NCBI GenBank assembly: GCA_037143735.1
Contig: JBAWYD010000015.1
Span: forward strand, 1-28,874
Reading direction: 5' to 3'
Length of the DNA: 28,874 nucleotides
Origin: JAPLJQ01 sp037143735
GTDB taxonomy: Bacteria; Desulfobacterota; Syntrophia; Syntrophales; UBA2185
Shown: in pieces, positions 16,519 through 23,623 of the stretch
Layout of the letters: the number at the start of each line of letters is the position of its first letter
How positions within the stretch are numbered: the first letter of the stretch is position 1
Program-made: the position numbers and the translations under genes
Notes under the pieces: generated by a model
What the model was told of the DNA's origin: nothing
The model's database searches: none
What the model saw: only the letters and a program-made list of their open reading frames with translations

Positions 16519-18375
16519 ATGAACGAAGCTACTATCGACAACCTGTATGAACGCCAATTCCTCTCAGAGCTCGACTACCGGTTCGCCCGGTTCATCGGCA
16601 GGCTCGACGGAACGAACGATGCGCTTCTCCTTCTGGCGGCGTCCCTGGTCAGCCGCTACCGCGGCGATGGGCATATCTGCATTGATCTCGCAGAGTTGGC
16701 AGGAAAACCTATCGAGCTTGGAGAATCGGAACCCCGGACCTGCCCTCACCTGAAAGCCTGGCTGAAAACCCTGGAGAAAAGCCCCGTGGTGGGAAGCCCC
16801 GGCGACGCAAAACCCCTCATTTTAGACGGCGCCCGTCTGTACCTTTTTAGATATTGGGACTATGAAACACGCCTTGCCCATGCCTTGAAAAACATGGCAA
16901 CGGCCATAATAGAGACCTTAGACGAACCTCAGTTGAAGAAGAGTTTAGATCGCATTTTCCCCAGCACAGACGGTGACGGAAAAGGAGAGACGGACTGGCA
17001 GAAAGTGGCCGCCTTTTCTTCACTCAGAAACAGGCTGTGTGTCATCTCCGGCGGACCGGGAACGGGCAAGACCTTCACCGTGGCAAAGATTCTGGCCCTT
17101 CTTATCGAACAGAGCGGGAATGACACATTGAACATTGCCCTCACCGCCCCCACGGGAAAGGCGGCGGCGCGCCTCCAGGAAGCGATCAAAGAAGCAAAGG
17201 CGACATTAAACTGCAGTGACGCCGTAAAGGCGGCCATCCCGGAGGAGGCATCCACCATTCACAGGCTCCTGAAAACCATCCCTTATTCGCCCTATTTCCG
17301 CTTCAATGAGGATAACCCCCTGCCCTACGATGTAGTTGTCATCGATGAGGCCTCCATGGTGGATCTGGCCCTTTTTTCGAAGTTGACAAAGGCACTCCGC
17401 CCTCAATCCCGCCTGATCCTCCTGGGAGACAAAGACCAACTTGCCTCCGTCGAGGCAGGTTCTGTCCTCGGCGACATTTGCGACACGGGAAACGTCCACC
17501 GCTTTTCCCAGGGATTCATCGACGTCTGCCGCCGCGTGACGGGTGAAAACTTCACGGAAAACCATTCCGGCCCCACTTCGGAGAGCATCAGCGACTGCAT
17601 CGTTCAGCTCACCAGAAGCTACCGGTTTCACGAAACGAGCGGCATTCATGCCGTAAGCCGGGCCGTCAACGCCGGAGAAACCGACAATACCCTTGATCTC
17701 ATTAAAAAAGAATCCTACAGCGACATCGTCTGGAAAAACCTGCCGAGGCCGGATGAACTACTCCGCTATATCGAAGACTGGATCACGGGAAGATATGACG
17801 TTTATCTGAAAGCTGCTGATCCCCTAAAGGCCTTTGATCACTTCAGCCGATCCCGAATACTTACGGCCCTTCGGGAGGGACCTTACGGCGTCCATAACCT
17901 GAATTTTCTGATTGAACGGATCATGCAGAAAAAAGGCCTGATAGAGAGAATTGGACGGTGGTATCCCGGCCGCCCCGTCATGATCACCAGAAACGACTAC
18001 AATCTGAGGCTTTTCAACGGTGATATCGGAATCGCCATGGAGACGGATGGAAGCGACGGAGAGTTAAGGGTTTTTTTCCCCGAGACGGAAGGACCGCTCA
18101 GAAGCTTTCCGCCCCTCCGCCTGCCGGATCATGAAACGGTCTATGCCATGACCGTGCACAAAAGCCAGGGCTCTGAATTTGACGAAGTTCTCTTCATAAC
18201 GCCAGACAGGGACATCCAGGTGATGACGAGGGAGTTGATCTACACGGCTGTCACCAGAGCGAAAAAGAAAATTCAAGTCTGGGGAAAAGAAGATGTATTT
18301 CTCACAGCCATCCAGCGCAGAATCCATCGGTCATCGGGCCTCAGAGAGGCATTGTGGGGTGAGCGGTGGGGTTGA
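16519..18375 (+). CDS. recD: Exodeoxyribonuclease V subunit alpha (RecD)
   Basis: This is the 5'-3' SF1B helicase of RecBCD, about 618 residues (E. coli 608). It has GGPGTGKT (Walker A, near residue 180), VVIDEASMVDL, LLGDKDQLASVEAG, and the C-terminal AMTVHKSQGSEFDEVL and AVTRAKKKIQVWG. An in-frame TTG at 16510 would overlap the recB stop; the ATG lies 5 bp after it. Neither has a good Shine-Dalgarno, so coupling to recB is likely. The stop codon lies within 1-2 bases of the start of a decayed livM fragment, so the last few residues (ERWG) may have been added by a rearrangement. Confidence 0.95.
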   Translation: MNEATIDNLYERQFLSELDYRFARFIGRLDGTNDALLLLAASLVSRYRGDGHICIDLAELAGKPIELGESEPRTCPHLKAWLKTLEKSPVVGSPGDAKPLILDGARLYLFRYWDYETRLAHALKNMATAIIETLDEPQLKKSLDRIFPSTDGDGKGETDWQKVAAFSSLRNRLCVISGGPGTGKTFTVAKILALLIEQSGNDTLNIALTAPTGKAAARLQEAIKEAKATLNCSDAVKAAIPEEASTIHRLLKTIPYSPYFRFNEDNPLPYDVVVIDEASMVDLALFSKLTKALRPQSRLILLGDKDQLASVEAGSVLGDICDTGNVHRFSQGFIDVCRRVTGENFTENHSGPTSESISDCIVQLTRSYRFHETSGIHAVSRAVNAGETDNTLDLIKKESYSDIVWKNLPRPDELLRYIEDWITGRYDVYLKAADPLKAFDHFSRSRILTALREGPYGVHNLNFLIERIMQKKGLIERIGRWYPGRPVMITRNDYNLRLFNGDIGIAMETDGSDGELRVFFPETEGPLRSFPPLRLPDHETVYAMTVHKSQGSEFDEVLFITPDRDIQVMTRELIYTAVTRAKKKIQVWGKEDVFLTAIQRRIHRSSGLREALWGERWG

Positions 18376-18466
18376 AGATTTTGGTCGGTTATACGGGGCA
18401 GCTTTCCCTTGGCCATGCGGGTTTTTTGCCATTGGCGTATAGCGCCGCCCCCATTATAACTGTCGT
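18372..18466 (+). pseudogene. Frameshifted fragment of a LivM-type branched-chain amino acid permease
   Basis: Reading from 18372 gives LVGYTGQLSLGHAGF, the hallmark segment of LivM-family ABC permeases (usually ...GHAGFFAIGAYSAAL). After GHAGF the homology continues only if one T is restored in the T run (18421-18427) and about two bases just before TATAGC, giving FFAIGAYSAA. So roughly 30 residues of a permease survive with at least two indels, and the frame soon meets TAG. Nothing else of a liv operon is visible in the window. The remnant starts inside the recD stop region, marking a deletion or recombination junction. Confidence 0.7.
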
Positions 18467-18871
18467 AATATCCGCTTAGATCGGATTTATTGAAAGGCGA
18501 GTTACCCGCAAAGGGTTTGATAAACGCACTCTTATTATATTTTGGCCTACCAAAAGCAAGTCATATTAATGCTTTACATTCACGATACCCACCTTTTCGA
18601 GCCCCAAAACGGGAGCGGTGCCAGTTATTAGTATAATTATCGCGTGTACATAGATAAGTTCTGTGCACAGAACAGCTGGCGGGGGGAATCATTTGGCTGG
18701 CGGGCGGCAGCCGTCCGGTTCTTGCAGTCCGTACCCGTGCAGGAAATGGGCGAGCAGGCAGGCGAGGACATGACGATGCCAGCCCGGATACGTCCGGACG
18801 GCGTATCGCCCCAGGCCGGAGGCACCTTTTGCTTCCTGATGGGAACTCCTCAGAGTTTTCATGGAGAAGGG
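18467..18871. other. Gene-free stretch between recD/livM remnant and the nuclease-helicase
   Basis: About 400 bp contain no ORF I can support. Short ORFs on both strands (18561-18875 minus, 18644-18886 plus) have no ribosome-binding site, skewed composition and no recognisable motif. The only clear structure is a perfect 16-bp palindrome at 18658-18673. The right half (about 18670-18840) is visibly GC-richer than the left half, suggesting two pieces of different origin. Confidence 0.5.
18658..18673. repeat. Perfect 16-bp palindrome
   Basis: GTTCTGTGCACAGAAC reads the same on both strands with no spacer. Such a site fits a dimeric DNA-binding protein. No gene start lies close by on either strand, so its target is unclear. 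Confidence 0.6.
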
Positions 18872-21800
18872 TCACGCGCTATCTGAATAATCTTTAACCC
18901 AACAGAGTGTGTTCACCAGCGCCATCTGTTCCGCCGTTGTGCAGCGGATAGACATCAAGGCAGGATTTGCAACGAGGATCGATAGGCATTTCGCCCTGGA
19001 GATCGCAACGTTCAGCCTGTTTTTGCTGTAAAGAAATTCGATGAACCGTGGCAGGTAATCGCCGCTTGAAGTTGCCATCGATATGATCACCACCTCGGCC
19101 TCCTGTCCCTGGAATTTGTCCACCGTGCCCACCCGCGCACCCTCCGGCAACATTGTCTTCAGAAGATTTACCTGCATATTGTAAGGCGCCACGATAAGGA
19201 TGTTCTCATTGGTAATCCGATGTTTATTTCCCTTCTTATCCAGATAATGCTGCATCAAAATGTTTTCGTACAACTTCATAACAATATCGGCCTCTTCCTG
19301 GCTGCGCTGGGAGCAGGCGTCATGTTCGACGGGTATATAGCAGATACCCGTAGGTTTGAGAAATGGATGGGCGTTTTTCCCAATTATCAGGCATCGTATA
19401 CTGTTGGAAACATCTGGTTTCAGGCGGCCGTCATAGACTGCCTCCGAGATAAACTGGCAAACATCCGGATGCATGCGCCATGTCGTTCCAAGAAATATTC
19501 CCCGCTCGGGCGGGATAGTGGCTATTCCGTTCAGTAAATAATCAAGAGATGACTCCCCAGATCTCCCCGGATGAACGCCTTGAATGGGTTGGCCAAGTTG
19601 CATCTGATCGCCGAGGAGGACAATGTTTCTGGCGCTTGTTCCCATAGCGATGAGATTGGCCAGGGCAACCTGTCCCGCTTCGTCAACAAAAAGAAAATCC
19701 AGGGATTGGTCCATATTTTCATGGGAGAACAACCAGGCGGTACCGGCAACGAGCTGCCAATTTCCGCCAAATATATCATCATTGTCGAACACATCTTGAA
19801 TGAAATCGCCGTTAAATTCGCTTTCGGCCTTGTCTCGCGTCGATTTCTTTACCCCGCCAAATTGAATGTTTTGTTGACTCGCAACGGCCTCGACATTCCT
19901 GAGAAGATTGTTGATGGCCTTATGACTGTTCGATGAGACGCCGATGCGGCAGCCACGGCGAAGCAGTTCCACGATAACGCGGGAACCGCTATATGTTTTC
20001 CCGGAACCGGGTGGTCCCTGTATGAAGACGTAGCTGGAATCAAGCTTGGCCACCGTTTCGATAATCTGGGGCAGCAGCTCCAGTGATTCATTGATAATCG
20101 CCATACCCTCAGGATGGTCTTTGATGCGTGGAATCTCTTGACGCATTATAGACTCCAGGGCCATGTATCTCTTCTTTCCCTCGATAAGATGATCGGCAAA
20201 GCGGAAAAGCGCGTCTTTAAGTGGTTTTGTTGATATCGGCCCGCTCGGACCAATATTCATTTTCTCCGGCAATTGGCCTTTGCTCATGGGATAGGTGCAT
20301 GTTAAGCAACAGCCGTCCTCCCTGACGACTACGTTATTAACCTTGTCGAGGGTATCCGTGCGGACGCAGGGATCGCCTGTTTTCAGTTTCGTTTCCTGTT
20401 CCGGAAATAAGTATGTGTAAATGAACGACCGCTTAACCTGCTGGGGAGACTTTTTCGGATCTATAACCAATCCCCCGATAGCCTCAACATCATCGACAAG
20501 CTCTTCATCCGTCATTTCCTGCCGGGTGAAAAGAGACCACCATCCCGGTTTTTCGGTGCGCCGATGAAAATCCAGAAGCTGATAGGTGAGTTCTTTGAGT
20601 CCATCCTGTTCTGTCCACGCATCACGGTTTCCGGGAAGGGGATCAACAAGCCGTTCCCGGTAATGTGCCAGCCGCAATTCAACTTCATTCAATTCACGGA
20701 TATCTTGCTGAGACGCCGTCAAGGATTTTGCCGAATCATTCGCCCAGGGGAGCTCATCCGATCGCAGGGTTAGAAGCCATTGACGGAGTTTATAAGTTGA
20801 TCTCAGGTCATCACGATTATATTGCTCAATCTCCTTTAGCAGCTTCGTATCCCCGGTCTCCTTCCAACGCTCGTAATAGACGATGCTTATTCCTGCGTCC
20901 TTGACCGGACCTGATCGCGCATCCATATAGAAGCGCTCGACATTTTTGATGGAATATCGGGGCTCAGATATTCTCATCCCTTCCCTAACCACTTTACAGA
21001 GGTCGATGAGTTTTCCGAAACGTAAAAGATTATCTACCTCGGCCTCGCGTATCCCGTGGAGAGACATCAACCGCTTCAACGCCGTCTCTTCGTAATGAGC
21101 ATAGTGGTAAATGTGTGCGTTTGGGTATTGATTCAGACGTTTGGCGACAAAATCCATGAACTGTTCAAAGGCTCGCCTTTCTTCATACTGTGTATGAGCC
21201 CAGAAGCTCCGGAAACGGGGCTTGCCGTGGTCAAGAAAGTAAACCCCGAAGAGGTATTCCAGCCCGCCTTCCTCCAGGGGGTCTGCCTCCATATCGAAGA
21301 AGATATCCCCGGCATCGGGTTTCGGAAGTCTGAAAAAACCGCGTTTCCCTTTTGGATCCAATGGCAGCAGATCAAAATGATCTATTCCGGTTTGCCGTTT
21401 CTTGTGTTGCAGCACCACCTGATGACGGAGTTTGGCGAGCGTCTCCGGGGCCATTGTCGGGACGCGCTCGTTTTCCCGCAATCCGGCAAGAAACGCTAAA
21501 GTCTTGATGCCATGCTCGGCAAGCTTCCTGATCTGCAATCTCGTGATATTGGCCACCTGGCAGAGATGGTCGTCCTGGAGTCGGCGTTCCTCGCACAGGT
21601 TTCGCCATCGGCAGGTGTCGCAACGTTCACAGGGGTCAGGGTAGGTTTTGCCGGCACCGGCTTGAACCCTGATGAGAAAGCGCCGATTAAGTGATTCATA
21701 ATACTTGGAGTAATCAGCGTAGCGAAAGGCCTCCTCACGTCTGTCACCCAGGACGACGTGCATCATAACGGGATCGCGTCCTTGAACCTTGGCAATGAGC

Positions 21801-22258
21801 TCGGAATAAAAACAGAGCTGAATTAGAAACTTGGATTTGGTTCTGCGGGCAAGCTTTGTATCCACGGCTTCGTAGCTGAAAGCACCAAGATCAGAAGGCG
21901 TATGCTCCCTTCTAAGAAAGTCCGCGTGGCCGATAAAGCAGCCGGCGCGCAGGGCGGCCTGGAAAATGATTTCCGCCCCGGCGTGCATGGCGTCACGGGT
22001 TGCTTTGACCGCTCCATCCAGATTATCCTTGATCCCGGAAATATCGGCGAAAGAAGATGATTGCTCTTTGAGACGATCAAAATACGCTGCTTCATGGGCA
22101 ATCCCTTTGGATTGGTAAAGAAGCGCCTCATCGTCATCCTCGGTCTGTGGAAGTGGGGTTTCCAGATTGATTAGATCCAGCGTCGTCAGGTGCTCACAGT
22201 CAAGAAAATTGACGACGTCGGAGGCAGAGTAATGGATAATGCCTTTGATCTTCTGCAT
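18872..22258 (-). CDS. TM0106-family RecB-like nuclease fused to DnaQ-like and SF1 helicase domains
   Basis: This 1128-residue protein has three parts. Residues 1-225 form a Cas4/RecB-like nuclease: IGHADFL (D113), YEAVDTK (E130, D133, K135) and four cysteines placed for a 4Fe-4S cluster (C21 and C210, C213, C216, C222 as CxxCxxCx5C). Residues about 318-500 resemble the DnaQ/RNase H-like module of TM0106 proteins (FFDMEAD with D322 and E324, YHYAHYEETALKRL, YNRDD). Residues about 690-1128 form an Upf1/Dna2-like SF1 helicase: GPPGSGKT (748-755), FVDEAGQ (859-863), LLGDQMQLGQP, TTWRMHP, TVDKFQGQEAEVV, NVAISRAK. It probably unwinds and degrades DNA or RNA-DNA hybrids. A TTG 6 bp upstream (22264) is an alternative start. 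Downstream of the toxin-antitoxin pair by 40 bp, same strand. Confidence 0.88.
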   Translation of the reverse strand: MQKIKGIIHYSASDVVNFLDCEHLTTLDLINLETPLPQTEDDDEALLYQSKGIAHEAAYFDRLKEQSSSFADISGIKDNLDGAVKATRDAMHAGAEIIFQAALRAGCFIGHADFLRREHTPSDLGAFSYEAVDTKLARRTKSKFLIQLCFYSELIAKVQGRDPVMMHVVLGDRREEAFRYADYSKYYESLNRRFLIRVQAGAGKTYPDPCERCDTCRWRNLCEERRLQDDHLCQVANITRLQIRKLAEHGIKTLAFLAGLRENERVPTMAPETLAKLRHQVVLQHKKRQTGIDHFDLLPLDPKGKRGFFRLPKPDAGDIFFDMEADPLEEGGLEYLFGVYFLDHGKPRFRSFWAHTQYEERRAFEQFMDFVAKRLNQYPNAHIYHYAHYEETALKRLMSLHGIREAEVDNLLRFGKLIDLCKVVREGMRISEPRYSIKNVERFYMDARSGPVKDAGISIVYYERWKETGDTKLLKEIEQYNRDDLRSTYKLRQWLLTLRSDELPWANDSAKSLTASQQDIRELNEVELRLAHYRERLVDPLPGNRDAWTEQDGLKELTYQLLDFHRRTEKPGWWSLFTRQEMTDEELVDDVEAIGGLVIDPKKSPQQVKRSFIYTYLFPEQETKLKTGDPCVRTDTLDKVNNVVVREDGCCLTCTYPMSKGQLPEKMNIGPSGPISTKPLKDALFRFADHLIEGKKRYMALESIMRQEIPRIKDHPEGMAIINESLELLPQIIETVAKLDSSYVFIQGPPGSGKTYSGSRVIVELLRRGCRIGVSSNSHKAINNLLRNVEAVASQQNIQFGGVKKSTRDKAESEFNGDFIQDVFDNDDIFGGNWQLVAGTAWLFSHENMDQSLDFLFVDEAGQVALANLIAMGTSARNIVLLGDQMQLGQPIQGVHPGRSGESSLDYLLNGIATIPPERGIFLGTTWRMHPDVCQFISEAVYDGRLKPDVSNSIRCLIIGKNAHPFLKPTGICYIPVEHDACSQRSQEEADIVMKLYENILMQHYLDKKGNKHRITNENILIVAPYNMQVNLLKTMLPEGARVGTVDKFQGQEAEVVIISMATSSGDYLPRFIEFLYSKNRLNVAISRAKCLSILVANPALMSIRCTTAEQMALVNTLCWVKDYSDSA

Positions 22259-22303
22259 CTTCAATTCTCATCAGACGTTTCGGTTCATGACCCTTGATTA
22301 TGA

Positions 22304-22705
22304 TCAATCGCTGAAAAGGGTTTCGAATTCCCTCGGAGTGAGAATCTTCGTTTTCCCGTAATGGCCGAGGACGAGAAGATCCTTGTCGCCCGTTACCAGA
22401 TAGTCGGCCTCCGATTTGACGGCACAGGCAAGGACGGCGTCATCATCCGGATCGCGGCAGACACCCGCCACAGAGACATCCGGCCGACTGGATGTTGCCG
22501 CTTCATCGAGGATGGAGGAAAAGAAATATATATCCGCATCGCTGAATGCAAACTTCTCTTTCAGAATCCTTTGGAATTCCAGGAGAACGGGAATGCCGAG
22601 AATGAATTCGAATTCGCCGACACGTGCCCGACGAAGAATTCGGGCGCACAGACCGTCTGTTACAAAAGCAGCGATTAGTACATTTGTATCAAAAACCGCT
22701 TTCAT
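22304..22705 (-). CDS. PIN-domain toxin (putative ribonuclease)
   Basis: The 133-residue protein is a PIN domain of the putative toxin-antitoxin PIN family. Acidic metal ligands are D6 (FDTNVLIAAF), E43 (LLEFQRIL), the RDPDDD cluster (85-89) and D107 in TGDKDLL. PIN toxins cleave tRNA, rRNA or mRNA when freed from the antitoxin. Its ATG overlaps the antitoxin stop as ATGA, so the two are translated together. Target RNA cannot be told from sequence. Confidence 0.9.
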   Translation of the reverse strand: MKAVFDTNVLIAAFVTDGLCARILRRARVGEFEFILGIPVLLEFQRILKEKFAFSDADIYFFSSILDEAATSSRPDVSVAGVCRDPDDDAVLACAVKSEADYLVTGDKDLLVLGHYGKTKILTPREFETLFSD

Positions 22706-22920
22706 GAAATCTCCCGGAAGACATCCTCTTCCGTGAGTATTCCCGACACCCTGGCCCTGGCGGAGAACAACTTCTGCGCCCTGCTCAGTTGCGTCTCCCA
22801 GAGAAAGATGCTGAGAGATTCCTTGACTATATCGCTTTTATTCCGTCCCGTTTCCCGGGCAAAGGCGTTGAGTTCTTCCGCCATCTTTTCCGGCAGGCTG
22901 ATGGATAGGACTGTTCTCAT
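22702..22920 (-). CDS. Ribbon-helix-helix (CopG-type) antitoxin
   Basis: The 72-residue protein begins MRTVLSISLPEKMAEELNAF, a typical ribbon-helix-helix fold (beta strand RTVLSISLP, then helices to about residue 45: GRNKSDIVKESLSIFLW). The C-terminal part (RAQKLFSARARVSGILTEED) should wrap the PIN toxin. An open frame extends upstream to 23106, but AGGAGG lies 8 bp before the ATG at 22920, and the upstream part is a duplicated fragment of another gene. It likely represses its own promoter through the palindrome at 22933-22946. Confidence 0.9.
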   Translation of the reverse strand: MRTVLSISLPEKMAEELNAFARETGRNKSDIVKESLSIFLWETQLSRAQKLFSARARVSGILTEEDVFREIS

Positions 22921-22932
22921 GTTCACACCTCC

Positions 22933-22946
22933 TGTATTACAATACA
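22933..22946. promoter_or_regulatory. Palindromic operator of the toxin-antitoxin operon
   Basis: TGTATT and AATACA form perfect 6-bp arms around 2 bp. The site overlaps the -10 hexamer and sits 12 bp before the antitoxin ATG, as expected for autorepression by a ribbon-helix-helix dimer. A second imperfect dyad (CACC..GGTG, 22950-22959) lies in the spacer. Confidence 0.6.
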
Positions 22947-22967
22947 CTACACCCCGGTGCATGTCAA
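22939..22967 (-). promoter_or_regulatory. Promoter of the toxin-antitoxin operon
   Basis: On the minus strand TTGACA (22967-22962) is followed after 17 bp by TATTGT (22944-22939). The -35 is perfect, the -10 is weak and buried in the operator palindrome. Confidence 0.6.
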
Positions 22968-22978
22968 TTGAAATCTTA

Positions 22979-23054
22979 ATCCTTGATACCGGAAATATCG
23001 GCGAAAGAAGAGGATTGCTCTTTGAGGCGATCACAATACGCTGCTTCATGGGCA
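22979..23054 (-). repeat. 76-bp duplicated piece of the nuclease-helicase gene (parent copy 22025-22100)
   Basis: These 76 bp match positions 22025-22100 in the same orientation with only 4 differences. The parent encodes residues from AHEAAYFDRL to SGIKD. In the copy the same frame gives AHEAAYCDRL...SGIKD and then a TAA. Three of the four differences are silent third-position changes and one is Phe to Cys. The copy sits just upstream of the toxin-antitoxin promoter and ends an ORF that can start at TTG 23146 (22976-23146, 56 residues), which is probably a chimeric relic. Confidence 0.85.
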
Positions 23055-23117
23055 CAGAGCACCCGATCCCAACCTGTCTTTTCTCTGATGATAAGCCACG
23101 GTTCATTCAGATCCGGA

Positions 23118-23576
23118 CTATAGGAATCGTTTGGAGTAATAATCAACACTCCATGAGAAGCTCAAGCCTATTGCTTGAGCTTCCGAGTAGAATTGATTTA
23201 CTGCCTCATGGACATGATGTCTGGCTGTCCTTTTCTCACAATGCGATATGTCTGTCGGCGGTGGTCCGCTATTGCATAGAACGAAGTCACCATTTGATAA
23301 AGCATCCTCCAGTATCACATAATAAGCGACCGCAAATTGATGTTCCCTTAGTTTGGATTGTATCTCTTCAAGGGTAACAAATCTGTCCAAATTTGGATCA
23401 ATCTTGGTGATAATCATTGAATGTGTTTTGGGTTTAGTTTCCTCAAACGCTGTGATAAACTCCTCATCTGTAAGAACCTTGTCTGTCAATACAGCACCCC
23501 CTTTTCCCACTTTTGGATTGATTTTATTAGATCCTTGCTGATAATGAAAGGGCTCAACGACAAACGCAGGTCGCAT
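23118..23576 (-). CDS. Hypothetical protein, unrecognised
   Basis: This 152-codon ORF has protein-like composition and no frame disruption (for example EFITAFEETKPKTHSMIITK, LEEIQSKLREHQFAVAYYVI, HVHEAVNQFYSEAQAIGLSF), but I recognise no family. There is no signal peptide or membrane segment. No good Shine-Dalgarno precedes the ATG at 23576. The open frame reaches back towards the divergent WYL gene, 47 bp away. Its 3' end overlaps the possible 56-codon chimeric ORF, and an 11-bp hairpin lies within it. It may be a small defence or accessory protein, or the surviving part of a larger gene. Confidence 0.45.
   Translation of the reverse strand: MRPAFVVEPFHYQQGSNKINPKVGKGGAVLTDKVLTDEEFITAFEETKPKTHSMIITKIDPNLDRFVTLEEIQSKLREHQFAVAYYVILEDALSNGDFVLCNSGPPPTDISHCEKRTARHHVHEAVNQFYSEAQAIGLSFSWSVDYYSKRFL
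23157..23183. repeat. 11-bp perfect inverted repeat (hairpin)
   Basis: GAAGCTCAAGC, a 5-base loop, then GCTTGAGCTTC form an 11-bp perfect stem. It lies inside the 3' end of the 152-codon ORF and is not followed by a T run on either strand, so it is not a standard intrinsic terminator. Confidence 0.6.
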
Positions 23577-23623
23577 TATTTTCGGAACATCATTATTTCT
23601 TTGAGGACAGGAGAGAACAAACG

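Noticed and set aside
18561..18886. Overlapping small ORFs on both strands before the nuclease-helicase
   Set aside because: Low-complexity, Arg/Pro/Ser-rich translations, no ribosome-binding site, no recognisable family.
22702..23106. Long 134-residue form of the antitoxin
   Set aside because: The extra N-terminus is an off-frame translation of the duplicated nuclease fragment, and a strong Shine-Dalgarno marks the internal ATG at 22920.
22733..23377. 214-codon plus ORF across the toxin-antitoxin promoter
   Set aside because: It is antisense to the antitoxin, its promoter and the duplicated fragment; no start signal and no protein-like pattern.
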